Below, piece by piece: positions 20,834 to 29,953 of a stretch of DNA of 64,000 bases (position 1 is the stretch's first letter; every line of letters starts with the position of its first letter). This stretch comes from Mucilaginibacter sp. (GTDB lineage Bacteria; Bacteroidota; Bacteroidia; Sphingobacteriales; Sphingobacteriaceae), in contig JAUCSE010000093.1 of the NCBI GenBank assembly GCA_030445275.1, positions 57,289-121,288 on the forward strand, read 5' to 3'. The notes under the pieces were generated by a model, which saw nothing but the letters and a program-made list of their open reading frames with translations, had not been told where the DNA came from and searched no databases. Both the position numbers and the translations under genes were made by a program.

Positions 20834-21000
20834 TACATAAATGGCGGCTTTCTTCCAACAACTTCACGACCTCACCCCATGCATCGATATATTCCGGAAT
20901 GAGGTGCTTGAGTGCCAGGATTATGATCTACATTGAAAGCGTTGTCGCTACTTTGGGCCAAAAGTTGAGATTGCAATAAATAGCCATAAAATATATTTTA

Positions 21001-21261
21001 GTGTATGAATACCTCCCCAAAATAAAAGCTTGGATTAACAAATTAATCGAGGCAAACAAAAAATTCAAAGTATATGACGAGCAAAAGCTATCCATTTATT
21101 TAAACGATCTGTATATCCGAAATAAAACATCTTTAGAACGGGCTTTAAAGAACAGGTCACAAAAGGCTATTGCTATGTTTTATATTAAAACCTTACTCCG
21201 ATGGAAATCTATAATTACACAGTGCTTAATAATAAATAATAAATATCCCCATTTATTTTAA
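21001..21261 (+). CDS. Hypothetical protein
   Basis: 86-aa ORF in an otherwise gene-poor stretch; Lys-rich helical composition; 3' end overlaps the opposite-strand SGNH gene. Confidence 0.35.
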   Translation: MYEYLPKIKAWINKLIEANKKFKVYDEQKLSIYLNDLYIRNKTSLERALKNRSQKAIAMFYIKTLLRWKSIITQCLIINNKYPHLF

Positions 21262-23422
21262 TTGGCACCTTGTGGGTAGAAGGCGTATCGGTGGAGGCGG
21301 TTGGTGTATCCATACCCTTAACGGTCAGTGAACCATCTAATTGAATAAACCTACCCATACCACCCGAAGCAAGCAAAATACTATCATTGTTGACAGAATT
21401 TGGCAAAACAGCATTTGCTCCAATAATTGTGTTATTCCCCCCTGTGCCGTTATTACCGGCTAGCCAACCTACGTATGTATTGTTGTTGCCGACCGCGTTT
21501 TGATGCCCAGCTTGTCTTCCAATAAACACATTTTGAATACCGGTTGTATTCTCCCGACCTGCAAAACCACCTACCGCAACATTGTCATATCCGATGGTAT
21601 TGTTTGATAAAGCATTTAAACCCAAAGCCGCTCCCAACCCATTCGTACCAAATGTCGTTTGCGAACCTTGACCAACTGTAAGGCCGGATATTACCTGATC
21701 TTTATGTGGATCGACGTAATATGTAGATGACCCCATCACAGCTTCAAAAAAAGATCTTGAAACTTGTAAATGCCCTAGGTCATTAGGGTGTAAACCATCG
21801 GTATTATTTACCGTCACATCCCAGTATTTATTGGGATCGACCAATGAAACTGGAAAACCTGAAAATCCAAAAACAGCCATTTTTATAGCGTTGTTTGCAT
21901 TATCAATTACAGATTGTGTCGCCAGTAAGGCAACATCGGGGTGTCCCACAAAATCGATACTGGGGATTAGGCTACAAATAACAGGGGAACAACCTTGCGG
22001 AGCGGATAATTTACCTATATAATCAATTACAGTAGGTGTTGTTGACTTAGTGACTATCTTAACAGTAGCTTGCTCACAACCTTTAATAACAATTACATCC
22101 GGAGCCCATTTTTGACGAGTTACAGGCGTATCTAAAATACTAACGACACCGTGGTTTCTACCGTTAGGGTCATAGGTCATATAAAATACATCATTTATAA
22201 AAATATCAAATGCGCCTAATTCATTTCCGGATCTTCCGTCACTTGAAAGCGTACCAATTACTACTGTATCCTCAAACCAATCTAAAGTAATTGATTTAGT
22301 TGAGCCTATTGTTGTTGATATCGCCGCTTTTAGTGTGCCAAATGGTAGAAATGGCGATTTACCACCCCAATTAGTGGTATCAAAGGTATTATCCCAAGCA
22401 CCAGTTTCCGTACAGTTTGCTCCGCTGGTTGCAGTTGACAAGAAACAAGTTGCCAGAAATGTAGTAACTGCATTTTGTATTGTTGAATATAATACAGCTA
22501 CATCCCCAAAATTCCTACAATCATTTAATCCTACCATCCAAGTTACTAAAGTATCTCTACCTCCTATAGGTAGGTTTTTGTTAGCCAGACCCGTTGAGTA
22601 AATAACTGTGGTACCTGAGAATGCATAATTATTGTATACCTGTGAAAATCCAATTTGAGCAGCAAACCGACGAGTCCATGAACGAAAAGCGTTACTTGCT
22701 CCATATCCTGCAGATATACTATCTCCAAATACGAAATATTTTGCAGTATTTAATAACAATAACGACCCTGTTTGTTTGTTGGCATCAGCATCTGTTTGTA
22801 TAGCACTAATAAAGCCATTTCCATTAATATGAATATTTGCCCCCTGTTTAACCCCCCCCAACACAGAAGTAGTAGCAACCGGCAAAGTGTAGCTTTCAGT
22901 TGGTAAATCATTTATTTGAGCCTGCAACTTACCTACGGCTTGTACTATATTATCAGCTGCTATTACCGCACTGGTATCTCCCAAACCTAAACCTGTTAGG
23001 GCTGATGCAATTGCCCTGGCAGCTGTAAAATATTTATTGGTATCACCTTCACCTATATCATCCGATAACAACAAAACTTCGCCAGTTTGCCCATTCACAG
23101 ATGCTACATCACCGGCACCACCAGCAACCCATATATTATCCGTAGAATCCCAAATGTATTGTACAGCATCGCTTCCTGATCCGGCATCAACAGTTGCATA
23201 TTGTCCGTCACTTCCGGTCGGATGGGCGGTTTGTAAATCGGCTGAACTTGTATAACGGCCAACGTAGTAATTACCGCCTCCAGCAATAGTTACTACTTTT
23301 TGTAATATGGTACCAATGTCGCTACCTGTCATGGCCGGCCTGATAGGTGTAAGGCAATTTTGATGCAACCAAGTAGTTAAGGCTGGGATTGTTGTAATTG
23401 AAGATAATCCGCTTAAATCCAT
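21215..23422 (-). CDS. SGNH/GDSL esterase embedded in a phage-tail-fibre-like protein
   Basis: VASVNGQTGEVLL tail-fibre-like motif; FVFGDSISAGYGASN (GDSL); DGLHPNDLGHLQVS (DxxH); C-terminal NxxIG/NVAVGGFAG.. repeats as in trimeric tail or YadA-head-like repeats. Confidence 0.8.
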   Translation of the reverse strand: MDLSGLSSITTIPALTTWLHQNCLTPIRPAMTGSDIGTILQKVVTIAGGGNYYVGRYTSSADLQTAHPTGSDGQYATVDAGSGSDAVQYIWDSTDNIWVAGGAGDVASVNGQTGEVLLLSDDIGEGDTNKYFTAARAIASALTGLGLGDTSAVIAADNIVQAVGKLQAQINDLPTESYTLPVATTSVLGGVKQGANIHINGNGFISAIQTDADANKQTGSLLLLNTAKYFVFGDSISAGYGASNAFRSWTRRFAAQIGFSQVYNNYAFSGTTVIYSTGLANKNLPIGGRDTLVTWMVGLNDCRNFGDVAVLYSTIQNAVTTFLATCFLSTATSGANCTETGAWDNTFDTTNWGGKSPFLPFGTLKAAISTTIGSTKSITLDWFEDTVVIGTLSSDGRSGNELGAFDIFINDVFYMTYDPNGRNHGVVSILDTPVTRQKWAPDVIVIKGCEQATVKIVTKSTTPTVIDYIGKLSAPQGCSPVICSLIPSIDFVGHPDVALLATQSVIDNANNAIKMAVFGFSGFPVSLVDPNKYWDVTVNNTDGLHPNDLGHLQVSRSFFEAVMGSSTYYVDPHKDQVISGLTVGQGSQTTFGTNGLGAALGLNALSNNTIGYDNVAVGGFAGRENTTGIQNVFIGRQAGHQNAVGNNNTYVGWLAGNNGTGGNNTIIGANAVLPNSVNNDSILLASGGMGRFIQLDGSLTVKGMDTPTASTDTPSTHKVPIKINGDIYYLLLSTV

Positions 23423-24049
23423 TTTATATATTAATTATGGTAATAATATCGAAGTTGGGACAAACCCAGTTTAATATAATTTCATTCAAATATAACTTAG
23501 AATAAAAATCTCACAAGTGTATTGGAAATAAAAAATGCCTGACGTATTTAAACTGAAGGACAGCTCTTTTCTGAAGGAGACAGTAAATACAAGGATACCA
23601 AATTGTAAACAGACGAGGATGAACAAAAGCTCCAGACCCGTTTATTAAATACTTATTACTTTGCCCGTACGAGTATCGAGGAACAGGGTGTTAACTTATT
23701 ATACCTGGCTTTGCTCAATTTTCCCTTGTCTTCAAGTTCGTGGCAAAATAACGGCAGTGAAATTTATAATCAATTTACTTACAGATAATTACGAACAAAT
23801 ATCCTGAACGCTCCGGTTCAATCGATTTTTACCGCATCCATTACCATAATTTTCTTACCTTTATACTAGAAAACGATTTACAGTTATAGGGGCTTTGGTT
23901 TATTAGACCAGGTAGTTGATAGCTGATGATATATACGGGAAAGGCTGATAATTTGCCCGTTTTTGCTCTTTTTAAAAATCGTGGCAATGGAATTTTAACA
24001 ATATATAACTATTTTATTAATAGATAATTATAAGATAAAATTCCAAACC

Positions 24050-24133
24050 CTAGCTGTCACATAGATAGACCACCGTAGGGCTTTGAACCTGTTGTCCAAT
24101 TAACAGCAAAAAAAGCAGTGCAATCGTTTTCAT
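24050..24133 (-). pseudogene. Truncated 27-aa copy of the 18209-18421 exported protein
   Basis: Minus-strand MKTIALLFLLLIGQQVQSPTVVYLCDS* versus MKTIVLLFLLLIGQNGQSPSVVYICDS; upstream sequence also duplicated. Confidence 0.75.
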
Positions 24134-24276
24134 TTTATTAGCCAGTCATATTTAATTAATCATTATCCTCCATCAGCCTCACTTTCAGGGAACCTTTGTG
24201 ATAAACCAATGCACTTAAATTGACATCGTATCTCATTATTCCTAAGGTTTATAGCCAAGTTTTCAACTGATTAGAA

Positions 24277-24322
24277 CAAAAATAAGGCAAGGCCATCCTC
24301 CATTTTTACGGGAAACCATAAT
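24277..24322 (-). promoter_or_regulatory. Regulon site D: -7 box at 24277-24284 plus TTTACGG-GAAA-CCATAAT
   Basis: Same arrangement and spacing as site C; part of a duplicated segment. Confidence 0.6.
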
Positions 24323-24434
24323 CGGTGTACTTTATTTCTCAGGTTATTGCATCGGTCTCCTTGTTCCCTGTATCTGACCATTCTATTGTACGCAACCGCT
24401 CAACGCGGGAGTGCAGCACCGGGACTTTCATTGT

Positions 24435-25319
24435 CTATGGATGCATCTCAGACGGTAAAAGAAGTTGATTCCTCTTTTTCCGGACTACGGTATTCAAAAT
24501 ATAATCAGTCAAGGGCTTCAGTTGTAAATCCCGGTACACCGGATGGACACCGCCCGCTGTAAAGAACTCATACTCATCTTTTCTTTTACTATACCAGACC
24601 TTTTTAATCGAATAGGTCGTCAAAGTATCATATCGAAGGACCATTTTGAAATCTTTCAATTTAACCGGGTCGTACGGAATGACCGAAGGATCTCCCGGAA
24701 AAGCGTCACAAGCAACAACCTCGTATTGTCTTCCATCCCAGCGTATACATTTTTCCTTGATTACATATTGGTAAATCACGAAGAGGCCGACAACCAAGAA
24801 CAAGGAAACCGATAACCATATAGTGTATCCGGAATAAATCAATTTATCTCGCTTTATTTCTTCTTTTTTCATGGTGTCCTCCCCTCTATGACCACTGTCA
24901 CCTGGTGACTGCGTGGTCGTTGGTTTGGTGCCTGCCATTTCAATTGGAACGGGGTAGGTTTTAATATACTCCTGGTAGGGCCTGGGCTTAAAATCTGTCA
25001 GCCAGGCTAACAATTCCACTTGCTTTTCTGCGGGATCAGCGGTCTCTCCATTTAAAAAGTTACGAAGTGCTCTAAAGCAATTTACGTCCTCTTTTTTACC
25101 TATCACCCGTGCATATTCAGCGCCATCTCCGTGGCGTTTAAAAAACGATTCTAGCACATTTTCATCAGATCTTTTAAATCGCGTTTGACAAGCCTTAACT
25201 GCTTCGTCCCTTAGGTTGTTCGCCGTTGGATAATTCAATTCGTGTGAAAGCCCGTTTGCCGCCTTTCGTTCTTCGTAATCTCGGAGTACTGCTACCCGAT
25301 ATTCATTAAACCGATACAT
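24435..25319 (-). CDS. One-TM protein family (paralogue of 43697-44494), function unknown
   Basis: N-terminal helical domain, TM helix IWLSVSLFLVVGLFVIYQYVI, C-terminal RWDGRQYEVVACD...TYSIKKVWYSKRKDEYEFFTAGGVHPVYRDLQLKPLTDYIL. Confidence 0.7.
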   Translation of the reverse strand: MYRFNEYRVAVLRDYEERKAANGLSHELNYPTANNLRDEAVKACQTRFKRSDENVLESFFKRHGDGAEYARVIGKKEDVNCFRALRNFLNGETADPAEKQVELLAWLTDFKPRPYQEYIKTYPVPIEMAGTKPTTTQSPGDSGHRGEDTMKKEEIKRDKLIYSGYTIWLSVSLFLVVGLFVIYQYVIKEKCIRWDGRQYEVVACDAFPGDPSVIPYDPVKLKDFKMVLRYDTLTTYSIKKVWYSKRKDEYEFFTAGGVHPVYRDLQLKPLTDYILNTVVRKKRNQLLLPSEMHP

Positions 25320-25528
25320 TATGATGTTTTATTTATACAATGAGTTGTGTATTGAGATTAAATGGTCAGGCATACTACTTGCAAAAATTTACCAAGACCT
25401 TTACCTGTGGCACGGTCATCGGTTAAACGAGCCGGAGTAATGACCAATGACTTTGATACCTTTGATAGCGTCGATGCAGTATTGACCTGCAAACAACGGG
25501 TTAGTAGGAATGCTCATTTTCCATTCCG

Positions 25529-25981
25529 CTAGCCTTTCAATTCCATTAACCGGTTATGCTTGGCCAATTCAACCTTATCTGCCATATCAATTAAAGCGTC
25601 CGTATCCATCCCCTCCGTGCGGAACACGATCTTTCCACTCCCGTCTGAAGTAATCACGCAAATGTGTTTCATCGTTATGTAATATGCTACTATCAATAAT
25701 ATACCGGTAATCACCGCTATGGTGATAACCCAGCCGTTTTCGGTATCCCCCAGAGAAAGCGCTACCCCGAGCATGATCATCAACAGTCCACCAATCCCAA
25801 GTCCGGGATGAGATATATACAGAATCTGTATGGCACTGATCTTTTCCAGCATGATAGATATGATGTTGGACTGCCCCCAGATCTTATTATTATACCGTAT
25901 CCAGTGGGTCGTTAAGGTGATCGGCCCGTTATCCGTATTTATTAAAAAGCTTTCTCCGGTTATCAGTTGGTCCTGATGCAT
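25529..25981 (-). CDS. DUF6232-like membrane protein
   Basis: ITLTTHWIRYNNKIWGQSNIISIMLEKI followed by two TM helices and a small cytosolic tail. Confidence 0.65.
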   Translation of the reverse strand: MHQDQLITGESFLINTDNGPITLTTHWIRYNNKIWGQSNIISIMLEKISAIQILYISHPGLGIGGLLMIMLGVALSLGDTENGWVITIAVITGILLIVAYYITMKHICVITSDGSGKIVFRTEGMDTDALIDMADKVELAKHNRLMELKG

Positions 25982-26007
25982 AGTGATTGAATTAGGGTAT
26001 TTGATAA

Positions 26008-26571
26008 TTATTTCTTTAATTCCTCAATTTTCGCCTTAGCTCCATCTAACGCTGTTTCCAGTGTCATTTCATCTTTGATGGGCAAAGTGCTGTTAGAGCC
26101 ATATTTTTCCAGCGTAATATACCAGCTGCTTTTCCCCTTGGCCAACCAGTAGCCAACCTGAAAACCATCAACTGTGGTAAACTTATTCTCTAAATAATCC
26201 GGATTAGCGGCCATATCCTTTTCTACATCCTGCTTTAGTACTTTTAAAGCTTTAATCACTTCTAACAAATCCGAATACTCAATAGAAGCAATACTCGTGC
26301 TATACTGGCCTTTTTTCTCGATCTGATAAAAATAGAATGATTCTGTACCATTAATCAATTTTCTGATCCTTGTCTCAGCGCTCCCATAGGATAATTTCAA
26401 ATCGGGCAGTTGCGTATCAATAAACTTAGAGAAAGTCCCCGTTTTAGAAGAAAACTTATCCATTTTAGTCTCAAAGACCTTGGCATCTTTTTTAATTTCC
26501 TGGGAAAAGGCAACAGCAGAAATAAATAGGAACAGCACGATTGCCATACTTCTAGTTAACAGTGATTTCAT
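26008..26571 (-). CDS. Exported protein of unknown function
   Basis: Signal peptide MKSLLTRSMAIVLFLFISAVAFSQ. Confidence 0.65.
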   Translation of the reverse strand: MKSLLTRSMAIVLFLFISAVAFSQEIKKDAKVFETKMDKFSSKTGTFSKFIDTQLPDLKLSYGSAETRIRKLINGTESFYFYQIEKKGQYSTSIASIEYSDLLEVIKALKVLKQDVEKDMAANPDYLENKFTTVDGFQVGYWLAKGKSSWYITLEKYGSNSTLPIKDEMTLETALDGAKAKIEELKK

Positions 26572-26738
26572 GTAATTAAGATTAGATTATATAAAAATTA
26601 GTTATACTTCAAATTAAACGATCCTCGATGACCCGGCCGGGGGCTACAGTTTCCACTTGTGTCTGTAGCGTCCAGTTCATTCCTGCTTCTAAAAGGCAAC
26701 GCAAAACACAGGTATGGTTCAACCCTCCTGACCGGCGC

Positions 26739-27143
26739 TCAGCGGTTTAGTCTTTCCCTGGCCTCGATCTGTTCATTATACCAATATCTCTGAGTACTGT
26801 AATCATAAGGCCAGTCTCTTTCGGCCCTGGCTTTTAACTCTCTCAAGATCCGCTCTCCCTCTATTGTTACTGGGTACTCGACGATCTTTGCAGGGACAGT
26901 GGCGCTCGTATCCATTTTGGTTTCCATGGTATCCATCGTAACCGTTGCTGAATCAACGGCGGTTTCTACGACCCTTTCCTGGCTAGTTGGTGCTATGAGG
27001 TATATAAAAAATACCAGGAATCCTCCATAGATAAAAGATGACAGCGTGGTGGTCGGCTCTTTATGATACCAGAAAAGGCTTGCCCGGGGATTAAAAAAGC
27101 CCAGTATCAATGGAATTGCTGTTGCTAAAATTAGTAAGATCAT
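26739..27143 (-). CDS. Small membrane protein of unknown function
   Basis: Two hydrophobic helices (ILLILATAIPLILGFF; FIYGGFLVFFIYLIA). Confidence 0.6.
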   Translation of the reverse strand: MILLILATAIPLILGFFNPRASLFWYHKEPTTTLSSFIYGGFLVFFIYLIAPTSQERVVETAVDSATVTMDTMETKMDTSATVPAKIVEYPVTIEGERILRELKARAERDWPYDYSTQRYWYNEQIEARERLNR

Positions 27144-27301
27144 ATTTGATAAGATTAACGGTTACTTAAATTTATTAGCAGAATTTCAATGAGGCTTTGC
27201 TAAGGCACCGTGATGGACTTGTCTGTAAAAGTTCACTCACACTACCTTATTTTCCTCCATCACCAATGCCGATACTGACTGATGTGCATTCCGGCAGCCG
27301 A

Positions 27302-28378
27302 TTACGCTTTCGTCTTTTCCAATTTGGCGATGACGGCCAGTAACGCATCGGTATGGGTATAGATCTCATCTAAGGACTGGATCTCATACTTCACTTCCTT
27401 TTTCGCCTCGTCCAGCACGACCAGGTAATTTTTGGCCCCGCCTAAATACAAACGACAGATCGTTTTACGGTTATTATCATCCAGTAGGATCGCGAAATAA
27501 GACTGCGCGTCACGGTAAGTGATCCGCCTAGCTTCCACATGCTGACGTAGCAGGGATTTTACAATATAGAATCCCTCCAGTTCCTCTTCCGTCGTCACGA
27601 TATTCGAGACCGGCTCTGCATTAACAGCTTCCTCTAGCTTGCCCGCTTCCGCTACTTCAAGCTGTTTCTCCTGGTTAAGGGCTGATTTCAGCCGCTCGTT
27701 AATGGCATCGCTGATCAATAAATTAAAAGAGCGCTTAATGATCGGCCCAAACTGTTCTTTCACTTTTGCTGTGAGTACACCGGCATAAATCTGCTTGGTA
27801 AAAAAGGAAACAAAATTATCAGACGGAGAGAGCATTTCCTTATTTAATAAGGTCTTCAGCTCGTTGAGGTATTTTAATTCACTGGCCGTATTGGTAATAC
27901 TTTCCACATCAAAGTAAGACTTATGGAATTTCTTCAGTTCCGCGATCTCCGTCTCTTTGATCTCGGTAATATTAAACTCGAAGAAAGGCGTACTGTCCAT
28001 CTTGTTCTTCTCGTCCAGATCTGTATAAAACCGGTAAGCCAGCCCATTGGTCAACAGACTGAACTTCGCCCGGGTCGTATGAAAATAACGGAACAGCTGG
28101 GAATTGTGAGGGTCAAGTTTCTCCAGATGGTGCTTACACTCGATCAGTATTGTAGGCTCCCCGTCTTTCATGATCGCGTAGTCTACTTTCTCTCCCTTTT
28201 TGATGCCGATGTCCGCAATAAACTCCGGGTTGACTTCAAAGGGATTAAACACCTCATACCCCAATACCTGTATAAAAGGCATAATCAGTGCGTTTTTCGT
28301 GGCCTCTTCCGTTTTGAGCTGCGGTAGCAGTTTTTCTACACGTCCCGCCAGTTGTAAAATTTGATCTTTAAAATCCAT
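27302..28378 (-). CDS. Standalone HsdR N-terminal-like (PD-(D/E)xK) nuclease-domain protein
   Basis: EATKNALIMPFIQVLGYEVFNPFEVNPEFIADIG..KVDYAIMKDGEPTILIECKHH...AKFSLLTNGLAYRFYTDL. Confidence 0.85.
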   Translation of the reverse strand: MDFKDQILQLAGRVEKLLPQLKTEEATKNALIMPFIQVLGYEVFNPFEVNPEFIADIGIKKGEKVDYAIMKDGEPTILIECKHHLEKLDPHNSQLFRYFHTTRAKFSLLTNGLAYRFYTDLDEKNKMDSTPFFEFNITEIKETEIAELKKFHKSYFDVESITNTASELKYLNELKTLLNKEMLSPSDNFVSFFTKQIYAGVLTAKVKEQFGPIIKRSFNLLISDAINERLKSALNQEKQLEVAEAGKLEEAVNAEPVSNIVTTEEELEGFYIVKSLLRQHVEARRITYRDAQSYFAILLDDNNRKTICRLYLGGAKNYLVVLDEAKKEVKYEIQSLDEIYTHTDALLAVIAKLEKTKA

Positions 28379-28605
28379 ATTGATATTGATGATAGTATAG
28401 GTGTGAGTTAAACTCAGCTAATAAGATCCGGAGAAAAGTCAAAGCCCTGTAGGCTACCCCTGGAGTGTTGATGATATCGGTTCCGGCATCATGGATCATG
28501 CTGCTTATTGTCCCTCGCCAACAAAGACCGGCAAAACTTTCACCGGACTTGGGATTGATGCGAGCTTTCTTAACACATTTCGAATAGCTGAGGCCACTTT
28601 CTAAA

Positions 28606-28635
28606 ATTTGGAACCGGAGGGCACCGGTTCCAAAT
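28606..28635 (-). terminator. Perfect 12-bp hairpin (ATTTGGAACCGG-N6-CCGGTTCCAAAT) in the leader between site B and the HsdR_N-like gene
   Basis: Read directly; minus strand continues TTTTAG. Confidence 0.5.
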
Positions 28636-28744
28636 AGTCTGCAATCAGAGCATTTCATCGTATAAAAGGTTTAGGTTAATTTCTTGTCAATTATTAATCC
28701 TCTGTCAATTGAGGCCATAAGCAACCTTAATTGCTTTATCTTCT

Positions 28745-28790
28745 CAAAATTATAAAGTCCGGACGCGCAATTCTTACGGGAAACCGTAAA
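28745..28790 (-). promoter_or_regulatory. Regulon site B: -7 box TAATTTTG (minus) at 28745-28752 plus TTACGG-GAAA-CCGTAA at 28774-28789
   Basis: Perfect palindrome; flanks TCTCAAAATTA and GTAAACAGATGAACTATT shared with site A. Confidence 0.7.
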
Positions 28791-28850
28791 CAGATGAACT
28801 ATTATAAAGGCAATAAGCCGTACAAGGAGGGGCATTTCCCTTGTTATTTC

Positions 28851-29345
28851 CTATTCAAATTCAATGATCATTTGCCTGTAATCTATGGATACCTTACCGA
28901 ACTTTTGTAAAGCAGACTGCCCAAAGAGCAGCGGGGCCCCCAGGTTGTGAACGACAGTAGCCTGGATATTATCCAGCACCTTGTTGCCTATCTTAACCTC
29001 CCTTAAATTGATCAGGGTTCCTTCCGAAATATTACCGCTGGCATCGAAAAACCTTGCAGATCCCTTAATGTCCTCCCGGCTTAACTTACCTTGCTTGTAC
29101 AGAAAGACCGCTTCGGTCTCCGAAATAGATATCATACTGGCACCCGTATCAAAAACGAAGTGCATGGGGATCCCATTTATTTCAACCGGAATCTGATATA
29201 CGCCATCAATCTGTTCAATTTTAACAGTATTGTTTTCTGCCGAAGTTGATCCGTTGATTAGCTCATTGCTCTTCCTGTGGCCGGAACGAGAACATGCCGT
29301 AAGATTGATCATTAAATAGCAGGCCAGCCATATTTTTCTACTCAT
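28851..29345 (-). CDS. Retropepsin-like aspartic protease (lipoprotein)
   Basis: MSRKIWLACYLMINLTACSRS lipobox; YQIPVEINGIPMHFVFDTGASMISISETEA. Confidence 0.85.
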   Translation of the reverse strand: MSRKIWLACYLMINLTACSRSGHRKSNELINGSTSAENNTVKIEQIDGVYQIPVEINGIPMHFVFDTGASMISISETEAVFLYKQGKLSREDIKGSARFFDASGNISEGTLINLREVKIGNKVLDNIQATVVHNLGAPLLFGQSALQKFGKVSIDYRQMIIEFE

Positions 29346-29950
29346 TTGATTTCTCCTATTTTGGGTACGATCTGGATCAGGATACGCTGGTTCTGCTTAT
29401 CCCTGTCCGCAGGGAAACGACCTATTCCTCCTGTACCCGAACCGGAGACCTGAACCTCGCACACCGACTGATCAAGTCTGATATTGTTTTGGATCCACAG
29501 GACCCTGATCGCCTGCGCCCTTTTATAGCTCAGCGGATAATTCTCAATGTATTGATCCCGCGAGGACATGCCCTCGATAATGACGACATATTTGATATCC
29601 TGATTGGCGTACTTAACTTTCAGAGTATCTATCAGTGTCTTGATAGCCGTCCCGACCTTAACCAAATAATCCGTATATTGGGGCTTGATAACATCTTTCT
29701 GTGTCTCAAATTCAATGTTCCTTACCAGCGAGAAGCGTTTATAAAGTGAATCGTAGGCGAAATACTGTTTGGGCAACTCCTTTACCGCAGCCTGAATCTG
29801 TTTAATCTTTTGCAGCTGGTTGTCGGTCGCCTTTCGCTGGTATTCCAACTTTACGTAGGTCAATACATATAAGACCAGCATGATAAAGAAAAGGCTGGTC
29901 ATCAGATCTGTAAAACTGGGCCAGAAGAAACCCGAACTATTCCCTTTCAT
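29342..29950 (-). CDS. MotB/ZorB-like stator protein with OmpA-like C-terminal domain
   Basis: FWPSFTDLMTSLFFIMLVLYVLTYVKL (single TM with Asp); ENYPLSYKRAQAIRVLW OmpA-type motif. Confidence 0.85.
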   Translation of the reverse strand: MKGNSSGFFWPSFTDLMTSLFFIMLVLYVLTYVKLEYQRKATDNQLQKIKQIQAAVKELPKQYFAYDSLYKRFSLVRNIEFETQKDVIKPQYTDYLVKVGTAIKTLIDTLKVKYANQDIKYVVIIEGMSSRDQYIENYPLSYKRAQAIRVLWIQNNIRLDQSVCEVQVSGSGTGGIGRFPADRDKQNQRILIQIVPKIGEIK

Positions 29951-29953
29951 ACC

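Noticed and set aside
28368-28658. 96-aa minus ORF upstream of the HsdR_N-like gene
   Set aside because: Contains the perfect 12-bp hairpin and overlaps the nuclease gene start; more likely leader sequence.
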